Below are positions 17,395-25,629 of a stretch of DNA of 64,000 nt, in pieces (the stretch's first letter is position 1; the number at the start of each line of letters is the position of its first letter). A program made the translations under genes and the position numbers. The stretch covers positions 3,724,001-3,788,000 of the forward strand of contig NZ_OZ038525.1 of the NCBI RefSeq assembly GCF_964036645.1, written 5' to 3'. A model generated the notes under the pieces. The model was given only the letters and a program-made list of their open reading frames with translations, was not told the origin of the DNA and did no database searches. The DNA is from Tenacibaculum sp. 190524A02b. GTDB lineage: Bacteria > Bacteroidota > Bacteroidia > Flavobacteriales > Flavobacteriaceae.

Positions 17395-17916
17395 CTAAGA
17401 TTCTGTAACTATTTTCTTAATATAAAGTTCCAGTAGTAAAAACTCTCGTTTTCTAGCAAAATTCTTTTTCTTTATAAACTTAAAGTTTTTGATTTCGCCC
17501 AAACCTTGTTGTTCTATGAAGTTCAGAAAACTGAGTAATGAATTAAAATTACCTCTAATGACGAATGGGTATAATAAAACGTTAGCTCCATTTTCTTTTA
17601 CAGAAATGGGATTGTTGAACTCAACAATATCAATAGAGTTTTTACTTTTATATTCATTTATTTTTTTTAAAAGTATTTGCTGAAATGAATTAGTAACAGA
17701 AATGTTTTCTTGAGCTAAAATAGCATCTAAATCGATTGACTCTTTTTTTAGGGTTACTAATTGTGTAGAAATATTTTCAATACCGTCTTTCTCTTTCTGT
17801 AGAGCTTTTAGCTTATGTTTATAATCAATCGTTTTAGAAATACTTAACGAATATGTGATAATGGCAAGTAATACAATACCAATAACTAAGAAGATGTTTT
17901 TCTTTTTATAACTCAT
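17395..17916 (-). CDS. GspM/PilO-like inner-membrane assembly protein
   Basis: A 173-residue protein with one N-terminal membrane helix (residues 8-27), a coiled-coil stretch (about 32-75) and a C-terminal ferredoxin-like domain (FQQILLKKINEY, LLYPFVIRGNFNSLLSFLNF, LLLELYIKKI). The layout is that of PilO and GspM, which pair with PilN/GspL in the inner-membrane platform of type IV pilus/type II systems. It is the last gene of the minus-strand run, overlapping the GspL-like gene by 11 nt. Assignment rests on topology and position; sequence similarity is weak by eye. Confidence 0.7.
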   Translation of the reverse strand: MSYKKKNIFLVIGIVLLAIITYSLSISKTIDYKHKLKALQKEKDGIENISTQLVTLKKESIDLDAILAQENISVTNSFQQILLKKINEYKSKNSIDIVEFNNPISVKENGANVLLYPFVIRGNFNSLLSFLNFIEQQGLGEIKNFKFIKKKNFARKREFLLLELYIKKIVTES

Positions 17917-19096
17917 TTTTTATAGTTATGGTGATGTTAAACTTTGAAAATCTATTTTTTTTATCGTTATCAATAGCTAGCTTAGAAACCTCTTTTACCC
18001 AATCAATTTTTTCAATAGCATCTATCCAATTACTAAATTCGTTTTCTTTCTTTAAAACTCCTTTAATATTTATTTGATGCAGTTGGTTGCTTATTTCTTT
18101 TCCTTCCTTTATAGTTGCTGTAAATGGCTGAAAATTGAATTCAGTTAGTAAGATAGATGCTGGAACAAAGTTAGATATTTGATCTATATACTTAGCATAA
18201 CTAGTAGAAGAGTAATTTTGAATTTCTTGTAAAAACTTTTTCTTTTCTAATACAGTTTCTTGAATCGAAGTAAGTTTTTCCTTGTTATCTCTATATAAAT
18301 CTAACTGATCACTTAGTTTTTGAACCTTTGAATAGTACGAGTTAAAAGCAATAAAGTTAAAAAGTAATGCTACAAAAAAGGCAATTAAAGCAGCTTTAAA
18401 TCCTTTTGTGAAAATTGTTTTACTAACAAATTCATCTATTCGTTCTTTACCTTGGTATACTTGTTTACTTAAATATAAGTCTACAATGGCTCCTAAAGTA
18501 AGTAATTTGTTATTTTTAAGAGTGAGTCCGTTTACCAAATAATTTTCTTCACTAAATTGTTTAGTAGCAATAGAAATTAATTGATTGTTTTCTAAATAAA
18601 CCTTAGCATTGGAAGTGTAAATACTTTCTTTATTTGAAAAAACTCCAGTTAAGCTAAAAAGAGACAAGTTTCCTAATGAAAAATCAAGAGGTGTTATTCC
18701 TTTGATTTGGTAGGAATTGATTACTTCATCAACATAAGACTTTCTAGCTAAGGTTACGAAAGATTTATTAGAGGCAGTTTTTATTTGAGAGTAAAAATCC
18801 TTTAGATTTAAATTAGAATAAGCTCTTTGTAAAACTTTAAAACTTTCCTCAACAGACTCTACAGTTTTTGTAAGAACCTGCTGGTTATTTATTACTAAGA
18901 CAATATGTTGTTGTTTATTTTCTTTTAAAAAGTTAATAACCTCTTCTTGATTGTAAAAATCAGCCGTTTCTTTTATAACAAGCTCTTTATTCTTTTTTGT
19001 GAGCAAAAGCACATAAAAGACTTCTTTTCCGTTTTCAGTTATAGTATGTTCTACGGAACAGTATGTATTACCGTATAGTAGTCTTTCTTTCAGCAT
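17906..19096 (-). CDS. GspL/PilM-PilN-like platform protein
   Basis: A 396-residue protein with a cytosolic N-terminal half (about 1-230, degenerate actin-like as in PilM/GspL), one membrane helix (about 240-258, AALIAFFVALLFNFIAF), a coiled coil (262-300) and a periplasmic ferredoxin-like domain (VPASILLTEFNFQPF to FNITITIKNEL). This joins the PilM and PilN functions in one chain as in GspL. It would link the GspE ATPase to the inner-membrane platform. It abuts the secretin stop by one base and overlaps the GspM-like gene, so it is translationally coupled to both. Confidence 0.75.
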   Translation of the reverse strand: MLKERLLYGNTYCSVEHTITENGKEVFYVLLLTKKNKELVIKETADFYNQEEVINFLKENKQQHIVLVINNQQVLTKTVESVEESFKVLQRAYSNLNLKDFYSQIKTASNKSFVTLARKSYVDEVINSYQIKGITPLDFSLGNLSLFSLTGVFSNKESIYTSNAKVYLENNQLISIATKQFSEENYLVNGLTLKNNKLLTLGAIVDLYLSKQVYQGKERIDEFVSKTIFTKGFKAALIAFFVALLFNFIAFNSYYSKVQKLSDQLDLYRDNKEKLTSIQETVLEKKKFLQEIQNYSSTSYAKYIDQISNFVPASILLTEFNFQPFTATIKEGKEISNQLHQINIKGVLKKENEFSNWIDAIEKIDWVKEVSKLAIDNDKKNRFSKFNITITIKNEL

Positions 19097-21237
19097 TAAC
19101 GAATAATGGTTGGTTTAATTAATACTGATAGCTTTTTCTTAGAATCTATTCTAGTTTTTCTACTAAAAAACCATTTAATAATAGGGATTCTTGCTAAAAA
19201 AGGAACTCCTGAACCAGAATCATTTTTAACTTTTTCTTCTAGCCCGCCTAAAATAACAACATCCTGATCTTTTACTCTAATAATAGAAGTAAACTCTCTA
19301 GAGTCAATACCAGGAGGAGCTTCTTTATCTATTCGCTCTCCATTAAAGCTAGATTGTACTACGTTTATACTCATGGTTATTTGGTTGTCACCAGCCACCA
19401 TTGGTTTTAAAGCTATGGATAAATCAGCGTTAATAGGAACATAATTTTTAACCTCTGTAGTTTGAGGGTTTTGTGAACCAATAATATCTCTTCTTGTTAC
19501 TGCGTAGTATGATTGTCTTCCGTTAGATAATAGTGCTTGATGCCCATTTAAAGTAGATAGTTTAGGCGTAGAACGTATTTTTACATTTCCATTGGTTTCC
19601 ATAGCTTTAATTTTAGCATAAAAATTAGGCACTACTTTTCCTACATTTAATGAACCAAAACCATTAAATCCTCCTATAATTTTATTAATAGTTTTTGCTC
19701 CAAGAGTTACATCTCCCGAAGGAAATAATTGACCACTATCTGTAACAGGCTTTTCACCTAACCCAAACTCTACTCCAGTATCAACAGTAGCTGATTTACT
19801 TACTTCTAATATCATAACTTCAATTAGAATAACGGGAACAGGTTTGTCTATTTTTTTAATAAATTCCTTGAACTTCTCTATTTTTTGGGTATCACCACTT
19901 ACAATAAAACTATTATGTTCAATATCTGTCTTAACTTCTAATCCTTGAATTAATTCTTTAGGAAGAATATTTACTAAAGCTTCCGCTTTGCTATTGTAGT
20001 TTCCAAATGAACTAGAGTTACGTGTATTTATATTTTGTCTTTGAGAATTAAAAGCAGAACTACTACCAATACGTTGTTGACTAGGATTAGTTAAACTTTG
20101 ATTGTTAAAACTAGTTGAGCTTCCTTGTCCAAAAAAAGTATTAGGAGAACTAAATTGCCCGCCTCTTGAGCCACCACCTGTAGGTGTAGACATAATTTCA
20201 ATAGATCGATGTAATAAAGGAACAGTAACAATACTTCGTAACGAGCTTTGATCACTTTTACCTATAAAGTATAAATTGTTCTCCTTTTTAAAAGTATAAG
20301 CAGTATCTTCTAGAATTTTGGCTAATAATTTATCATAACTAATGTTTTTTGTTTTAATTGAAGCTTTTCCAATACCTGTAAGTGGAGTACTAGTAAAGAT
20401 TCCTATGTTTAAATCATAACCAATGTCTTTAATAATAGCAGCAATATCTACATTTTCAAAATCAACTTCTACTATTTTATTAATGCTGTCAGTAACCTTG
20501 TAATAGAAATTTGAGTCTTTGTATCTTCTTCTAGGAGTTTGCTTTCCTCTGTTGTTAGTTCCCCTATTATTACTGCTACTTGCTGTTGTACCTAAATCCT
20601 CAAATAAATAATAATCATCTTTGGTTTTTGTAACCATTAAATTATTAGAAAAAGCTAATTTATCTAAGGCACTGGCAAAAGGTTTGTTTTGTATATACCC
20701 AGAAATCTTTTTAGTTCCTAAGCCAATGGCATACACTAAGTTTTTACCTGTAACATTGGTTATTTTTTTAAAAGCAACAGATAACGAATCGTTATTTAGC
20801 TCTAAAGAAATATGATCTGTACTTGAATCATAAGTAACAGGTATTTCTCTAGGTTTTGGTTTTTCTAACTCTGGTTTATATTTTTTTATAGATAAAATAT
20901 TGCCTATAAAATCAATGGTTAAAGAATGTTCTTTACATAAATATAAAAGTACATTCTGAACAGAAGCATTAGAAAAATTATGGGATAAGACTAAACTTCT
21001 TAATTCAGGTTCAACACTTATGTTTACTTTATGTGTATTAGCAACAGATCGTACAAAAACTGGTAACTCAATATTGTTAACACTAAAGTCTACTTTTTGA
21101 GATAAGCCAGGTACAGTAGCTTGTAAGTTATTTAAAGTAGAACGTAATTGTTGAATTCTACTACTTTCTTGTTGTGCAAATACATGTGAGTAGCCAACAA
21201 ATAATAAAACGATTAATGAAATAATAGTCTTTTTCAA
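19096..21237 (-). CDS. gspD: Type II/type IV pilus-like secretin (GspD/PilQ family)
   Basis: A 713-residue outer-membrane channel subunit. It has a signal peptide (residues 1-21, ending FAQQ), an N-terminal STN-like domain (VSVEPEL-type strand NISVEPELRSLVLSHNFS), further periplasmic ring domains, a glycine/serine/asparagine-rich insert at about 345-405 (GGGSRGGQFSSP) and the C-terminal secretin beta-domain: GNVKIRSTPKLSTLNGHQAL, VVILGGLEEK, SGVPFLARIPIIKWFF and KLSVLIKPTIIR. It would form the gated pore for proteins or pilus. Its promoter box TATTTTTG is the complement of 21413-21420, divergent from the lone pseudopilin gene. Confidence 0.93.
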   Translation of the reverse strand: MKKTIISLIVLLFVGYSHVFAQQESSRIQQLRSTLNNLQATVPGLSQKVDFSVNNIELPVFVRSVANTHKVNISVEPELRSLVLSHNFSNASVQNVLLYLCKEHSLTIDFIGNILSIKKYKPELEKPKPREIPVTYDSSTDHISLELNNDSLSVAFKKITNVTGKNLVYAIGLGTKKISGYIQNKPFASALDKLAFSNNLMVTKTKDDYYLFEDLGTTASSSNNRGTNNRGKQTPRRRYKDSNFYYKVTDSINKIVEVDFENVDIAAIIKDIGYDLNIGIFTSTPLTGIGKASIKTKNISYDKLLAKILEDTAYTFKKENNLYFIGKSDQSSLRSIVTVPLLHRSIEIMSTPTGGGSRGGQFSSPNTFFGQGSSTSFNNQSLTNPSQQRIGSSSAFNSQRQNINTRNSSSFGNYNSKAEALVNILPKELIQGLEVKTDIEHNSFIVSGDTQKIEKFKEFIKKIDKPVPVILIEVMILEVSKSATVDTGVEFGLGEKPVTDSGQLFPSGDVTLGAKTINKIIGGFNGFGSLNVGKVVPNFYAKIKAMETNGNVKIRSTPKLSTLNGHQALLSNGRQSYYAVTRRDIIGSQNPQTTEVKNYVPINADLSIALKPMVAGDNQITMSINVVQSSFNGERIDKEAPPGIDSREFTSIIRVKDQDVVILGGLEEKVKNDSGSGVPFLARIPIIKWFFSRKTRIDSKKKLSVLIKPTIIR

Positions 21238-21412
21238 GGGTTCATTTTTTATTAATAGTAAAAGGTAAAAATTTCTTTACATAGCATGTGCTGAAACTAC
21301 GTTTTTTATTCTCCATCATATTCTATCTTTTATTTAATACTTTAATTTAAAACAATATTTCAACAATTGTTTTGTTAATAATTACTTACTATCTTAAAAG
21401 TTCTTCAAAACG

Positions 21413-21505
21413 CAAAAATAGTAACGCGTAACTATTAGTAATATTATCTTAATTTTATTCAAAAAATAAAATCAGGGTGTAAAAGTAAATATTTTTTTAC
21501 TTTTG
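21413..21505. promoter_or_regulatory. Divergent promoters of secretin and major pseudopilin genes
   Basis: TATTTTTG on the minus strand (complement of 21413-21420) lies 176 nt before the secretin start. TACTTTTG on the plus strand (21498-21505) lies 24 nt before the pseudopilin ATG. Both fit TAnnTTTG. The secretin mRNA would have a long leader. Confidence 0.5.
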
Positions 21506-21529
21506 ACACGATTTTAAATAAATTTTAAT

Positions 21530-21940
21530 ATGAAATCGAAACTACTTAAAAAGGTGAATGCTTACAACTTACAAGAGCTTTTAGTTGTATTGGTTATTAT
21601 TGGTATTCTAATTTTAATAGCATTACCAACTTTGATGCCTCAAATAGCGAAAGCCAAAAGTTTAGAAGCTAAAATTCAGTTAAATCATTTATATGGTTTG
21701 CAAAAGAATTACTTTTATCTACATTCTAAGTATTCTAATGACTTTAACCAAATAGATTTTGTTCCGCCAAAAAACGTAAATAATGGAGGAACTGCTTATT
21801 ATAGTTATGAAATTATTGAATCTTCCAATAATTCATTCAAGGCTAGAGCTACTGCGGTAAGTGACTTTGATGGTGATGGTACGTTTAATGTTTGGGAAGT
21901 AAACCAAGATAAAGAACTAAAAGAAGTTGTGAAAGATTAA
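21530..21940 (+). CDS. Major pseudopilin (GspG-like)
   Basis: A 136-residue prepilin. The leader MKSKLLKKVNA is followed by YNLQELLVVLVIIGILILIA, the hydrophobic N-terminal helix with Glu at +5. Cleavage is expected after Ala11. The globular end has a calcium-site-like loop DFDGDGTFNVWEV, as in GspG major pseudopilins, which bind calcium there. It is the only gene of the locus on the plus strand, lying between gspF and gspD. Separate transcription fits a subunit needed in larger amounts. Confidence 0.88.
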   Translation: MKSKLLKKVNAYNLQELLVVLVIIGILILIALPTLMPQIAKAKSLEAKIQLNHLYGLQKNYFYLHSKYSNDFNQIDFVPPKNVNNGGTAYYSYEIIESSNNSFKARATAVSDFDGDGTFNVWEVNQDKELKEVVKD

Positions 21941-21961
21941 CAGTTTCTGTTTATATAATAG

Positions 21962-21999
21962 AAAAAATAAGGATGTTGTAAGTAGCATCCTTATTTTTT
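21962..21999. terminator. Bidirectional terminator between pseudopilin and gspF
   Basis: AAAAAATAAGGATG and CATCCTTATTTTTT form a 14-bp stem around a 10-nt loop. It overlaps the stop codon of the convergent gspF-like gene. Confidence 0.8.
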
Positions 22000-23131
22000 A
22001 TCCGATAACTGTACTAAGTTTAAACATAGGAATATACATAGCAATAAGTATGGTAGCAACGATAATACCTAAAATTAAGATGATTAATGGTTCTAAAGCT
22101 GTACTTAACATTTTTGATTGATATTCAATGTCTTTATTGTACTGTTCTGTTAAACGACCAAAAATTATTTGATTTTGGTTAGTTTCTTCAGCTACTTTTA
22201 CTAACGAAACCATTTTAGTATCAAAAACAGAATGCTTTTTAAGGCTTTCAGAAAGTGTTTTACCTACTAGTACATCATTTTCTACCTTTTTTAAGGCAGT
22301 TTGCAGCGGAAAAAAGTCAATCATTTTTTGAGTTAATTGAATTCCATTTAAAATAGGAACTTTAGCTCCTATTAATAAAGTTAACGCTTGAGTGAATTGA
22401 GCTATTTTAATTTTTCTTATAAATTCACCAACAAAAGGTAATCGTAAATAAATATTAGATGTTATTTTTTTATACCAAATTTTAGATTGAAATGTTTTTT
22501 TGAATACTAGAAAGCTTATAATTCCTAGGGCAGCAATCCAGTAATATTCTTTAAACATATTAGATAAACCTATAATTTTGGTGGTAATCCATGGTAACTC
22601 TACATTATTTTGTCTGAAAATATCCGCAAACATAGGTACAACAAACTGTAACATGAAAAATACAGCTAAAAAAGCTGTTGATAGAATGATGATAGGGTAT
22701 GACAAAGCATTCATTACCATTCTTTTTTGTTCATTTCTCTTTTTGTAATAATTACTTAACTCTTCAATAACTTTATCAATAGTTCCTGTTTTTTCACCTA
22801 TTTCTATAGAATAATATTCATAGGTTGAAAAATGTTTTTGCTCTTTTAATATTTCAGAAAAGTTTTTTCCAGCAATTAATTTTTCAATAATCGTTTTAAT
22901 TAGTTTTTTATCAGCCTCTTTTTTTTGCTGTTGTACTATTAAGTCTAAAGCATCTTTAAGTTCTAAACCAGCTTGCAATAGTACATATAACTCTGTATAG
23001 AATGCTTCTTTCTTTTTATTAGAAAAAGAGCTCCCAAATAAATTGATTTCTTTCTTTAATAGAGCATCAATATCAAAACCTTCGTCTTTTTTATTTTCCT
23101 TATTGTTAATATTATCTAGCTGAAATCCCAT
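21998..23131 (-). CDS. gspF: GspF/PilC-like inner-membrane platform protein
   Basis: A 377-residue polytopic protein with the duplicated GspF domain. The first copy starts FYTELYVLLQAGLELKDAL and has KRNEQKRMVMNALSYPII before the first membrane helix; the second copy starts FTQALTLLIGAKVPILNGIQ and ends LEPLIILILGIIVATILIAM. Three membrane helices are visible. GspF couples the ATPase to pseudopilin assembly. The final PMFKLSTVIG is the typical end. It is the last gene of the first half of the minus-strand run. Confidence 0.95.
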   Translation of the reverse strand: MGFQLDNINNKENKKDEGFDIDALLKKEINLFGSSFSNKKKEAFYTELYVLLQAGLELKDALDLIVQQQKKEADKKLIKTIIEKLIAGKNFSEILKEQKHFSTYEYYSIEIGEKTGTIDKVIEELSNYYKKRNEQKRMVMNALSYPIIILSTAFLAVFFMLQFVVPMFADIFRQNNVELPWITTKIIGLSNMFKEYYWIAALGIISFLVFKKTFQSKIWYKKITSNIYLRLPFVGEFIRKIKIAQFTQALTLLIGAKVPILNGIQLTQKMIDFFPLQTALKKVENDVLVGKTLSESLKKHSVFDTKMVSLVKVAEETNQNQIIFGRLTEQYNKDIEYQSKMLSTALEPLIILILGIIVATILIAMYIPMFKLSTVIG

Positions 23132-23137
23132 GTAAAC

Positions 23138-23593
23138 TTATTGATTAAGGTAAAAAGAGGCATCTTTATTGGTGTAAACAAACAACTCTTTGTTAGTATA
23201 TGTTTTATCAAAAAACAATTTAATAGCATCTATTGTTTCTTTTTGAGTTTCTTTTCCGTTAAAGAAAAATACCTTTTCTTTTACAGCTACAAAAAAACTA
23301 TCTTTATCTCGTAAAACTACATTGTCTAAAATAGTGTAGGGAACAGTATCATTTTGTTTAATTGCTACAAAAACCTCTTTTGTTTTTTGTTCAATTAGGT
23401 GTGCTTCGTTAAAATCTTTCCATAAAACTCTTTCTAAATGCTGAATATCTTGTTTGTACTCCAGGTTGGTTTGAATAAGTTTCATTTGCTTTTGCGTCAT
23501 AGATAAAACCAAAAAAGCTATAGAAACTACAATGGTAGAAATTACCATAACCACTAAAACTTCTGATAAAGTAAATGCTTTAACTTTCTTCAT
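23138..23593 (-). CDS. Minor pseudopilin (GspJ-like position)
   Basis: A 151-residue prepilin-like protein. Leader MKKVKA is followed by FTLSEVLVVMVISTIVVSIA with Glu at +5; cleavage after Ala6 is expected. The rest is a small globular domain (VLWKDFNEAHLIEQ, VAIKQNDTVPY). It overlaps the next upstream pseudopilin gene by 14 nt and lies 6 nt before gspF. GspJ-like is inferred from gene order after the GspI-like and GspK-like genes. Confidence 0.82.
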   Translation of the reverse strand: MKKVKAFTLSEVLVVMVISTIVVSIAFLVLSMTQKQMKLIQTNLEYKQDIQHLERVLWKDFNEAHLIEQKTKEVFVAIKQNDTVPYTILDNVVLRDKDSFFVAVKEKVFFFNGKETQKETIDAIKLFFDKTYTNKELFVYTNKDASFYLNQ

Positions 23594-23921
23594 TCTGCAA
23601 TATTTTTCTTTTCAATGTTTTGTTTCTTGTTTTAAAAGTAACTTCAAATTCAATAAAACTTGCTGCCTGATTTTTTACCTCTCTAACATCAATAGACCAT
23701 TGTTCATCATTTGTAATGTATGGTAATTTTAGTTGTTGATGTTTATATTGATAAACAAGTTCATTTATTTTTACCTGAATAGGTTGTGTATCTTTTGCAA
23801 CTACATTTTGAAGCACATTGCTTAAGATTCCCATGGCAATACCAAAAACAGTAACAATAATAATAGTTGCTACAATAACCTCGTTTAAAGAAGATGCCTT
23901 TAGTTTTTTTAGTACAACCAT
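23580..23921 (-). CDS. Minor pseudopilin (GspI-like position)
   Basis: A 113-residue prepilin-like protein. The leader MVVLKKLKA precedes SSLNEVIVATIIIVTVFGIA, again with Ala at -1 and Glu at +5. A short globular domain follows (QPIQVKINELVYQYKHQ, ASFIEFEVTFKT). Small size, and its position between the GspK-like and GspJ-like genes, match GspI. It overlaps both neighbours (13 and 14 nt), indicating tight co-translation. Confidence 0.8.
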   Translation of the reverse strand: MVVLKKLKASSLNEVIVATIIIVTVFGIAMGILSNVLQNVVAKDTQPIQVKINELVYQYKHQQLKLPYITNDEQWSIDVREVKNQAASFIEFEVTFKTRNKTLKRKILQNEES

Positions 23922-25162
23922 TTTGCAACACTTTTAGTTTTTGGATTTAGGGCTAAACCTACATATTGTTTAGGTAAATCTTTTACATTAATACTTCCGT
24001 TATATATATGGTTTATATAAATGCTTCCAAACTGTCCTGTTAAAAAGTTTTTGGTAGTAACAGAACCAGTAACATTACCTAACAACTCAACATTTCCTTC
24101 AGAATAAATTTCACCAACAATAGTGGCTTCTTCACTTAATTTTATTTGAGGTTTATAACTCGTTTTTTCTTTGTCTTTTGTTAGGTAAACTATAGTGCCT
24201 TTAATTTCAGTATTTTTAGCAATAGTTATTTTATTCTCTTTTTTATCATCAACAGTACTGTATAAAGTAAGTGAACTTGGATAGTTTAATTTACAATTCT
24301 CCTCAATTATGATATTCTTAGAGGCAAAGGCTTGAAAGTTGCCTGTAACTCCTTTTAGAATTTCTATTTCAGGAGCAATTAAAATAATGTCATTTAATTT
24401 AGCCGAAGAATGTACTTTAATTTTTGTGTTAGACTGAATAATGATATTTCCTTTTAGATTTAAATATTGTAATAAAATGGTTCCACCTCCTTCATAAAGA
24501 AATGTAGGATCCTTAAAAGAACGAATAATAGTAGCTTCTTCTTCTAACTCAAATCTTTCTGAACTATTATTAGTATACGATGAGTTGTATATTTCTTTTA
24601 TTTGGTTGAGATTATTAAGTTTAGGAAGTATACTATTACTTTTAAGTTCTCTACCAAAAATTAATGTTCTACCATAAAAAGAATTTCCAGCTATATTTCC
24701 ACTTTTTACACCTTGTTTGGGCAAATAGGCATCTCCAATTATTTTGGTTTTTCCTACTAAGACTAATGGCGTGTTGTTGTCTTGGAGGTATATAGATTTT
24801 TCATTTTTAGTTTTCCATGCCATTAAAGCTACTTTCTGAAAGAAATCGTTATTAATTTTAGAGGTGATGGTAACAATATCAAACAAACCCCAAGCCTTTT
24901 TTTGGAGCGAAGTACTTTCTTTTGGATTGTTAGAAAACTGCTTGTTAATAGTTTCATTATAATTTATTGAATGAAACTTTAGATAATCAAAACCATTATT
25001 TACATTGTAAATAGCTTCTTTATAGGCGTCATGTTTTATAGATAATTGACGTTGCACGTACATAAAACTCATAAAAGCTAATAAGGTAATTGCAATAATT
25101 ACCGATATGATGAGCACATATTGCAATGCTCCAGCTTTTAATTTGTTTAGTTTGAAGGACAT
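23909..25162 (-). CDS. Large pseudopilin-like protein (GspK position) with beta-helix-like body
   Basis: A 417-residue protein. The leader MSFKLNKLKA precedes GALQYVLIISVIIAITLLAF, a pilin-type helix with Leu at +3 but Tyr at +5 in place of Glu. GspK, the large tip pseudopilin, also lacks Glu5. Unlike GspK, residues about 205-400 show short repeated hydrophobic strands (LKGNIIIQSNTKIKVHS, NIIIEENCKLNYPSSL, ITIAKNTEIKGTIVYL, EIYSEGNVELLGNVTGSV) as in right-handed beta-helices or bactofilin-like folds. It abuts the GspC-like gene by one base. The pilin-like N-terminus and gene position are clear; the fold of the body is inferred. Confidence 0.78.
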   Translation of the reverse strand: MSFKLNKLKAGALQYVLIISVIIAITLLAFMSFMYVQRQLSIKHDAYKEAIYNVNNGFDYLKFHSINYNETINKQFSNNPKESTSLQKKAWGLFDIVTITSKINNDFFQKVALMAWKTKNEKSIYLQDNNTPLVLVGKTKIIGDAYLPKQGVKSGNIAGNSFYGRTLIFGRELKSNSILPKLNNLNQIKEIYNSSYTNNSSERFELEEEATIIRSFKDPTFLYEGGGTILLQYLNLKGNIIIQSNTKIKVHSSAKLNDIILIAPEIEILKGVTGNFQAFASKNIIIEENCKLNYPSSLTLYSTVDDKKENKITIAKNTEIKGTIVYLTKDKEKTSYKPQIKLSEEATIVGEIYSEGNVELLGNVTGSVTTKNFLTGQFGSIYINHIYNGSINVKDLPKQYVGLALNPKTKSVAKWLY

Positions 25163-25623
25163 TATTGCTTAAGAGGGATTATTTTCTTTTCACCTTTATA
25201 AATGATAGTTATTTCTTCAGGGGTTCCTGAAAGTAATTTAATATCATTACGTACACTGTTAGGTTTCATAAACTCTTGATTACTATTTATGGTAACTATG
25301 TATGATTTTGTATTACCACTTTCTACAATTCCATTGTAAATAATATTAGGAAAAATAACAGGCGTTGTATTTTTTTTCTTGGTAGTTGCTTTTCGTTTCT
25401 TTTTAGGTTGATTGGCTAGTTTTCCCAAAAAAGGATCCCTATTATGTTTTTGGACAGTATATAATTCCTTATTCATTTTTTTTATTGAAGAAGTTTTTTG
25501 AAAAACTGTTTCAGGAAGTTCTTCTTCTTCAGGATTTAAATGACTGTATATTTGATAACCTATAATACCCCAAACGGCTATTACCGCAATCATGAGTAAG
25601 TATGTTTTTTGTTGCTTTGTCAT
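25162..25623 (-). CDS. GspC/PilP-like periplasmic linker protein
   Basis: A 153-residue protein with one N-terminal membrane helix (residues 8-26), an acidic then lysine-rich linker containing the RDPF motif (HNRDPFLGKL) and a small beta domain (IIYNGIVESGNTKSYIVTIN, EEITIIYKGEKKIIPL). This is the layout of GspC and PilP, which connect the inner-membrane platform to the secretin. It lies 6 nt after gspE. Family level is inferred from layout and position. Confidence 0.75.
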   Translation of the reverse strand: MTKQQKTYLLMIAVIAVWGIIGYQIYSHLNPEEEELPETVFQKTSSIKKMNKELYTVQKHNRDPFLGKLANQPKKKRKATTKKKNTTPVIFPNIIYNGIVESGNTKSYIVTINSNQEFMKPNSVRNDIKLLSGTPEEITIIYKGEKKIIPLKQ

Positions 25624-25629
25624 ACTATT

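Noticed and set aside
23909..25162. Calling this gene a bactofilin
   Set aside because: The prepilin-type leader and helix, and its place among pseudopilin genes, outweigh a loose similarity of the strand repeats.
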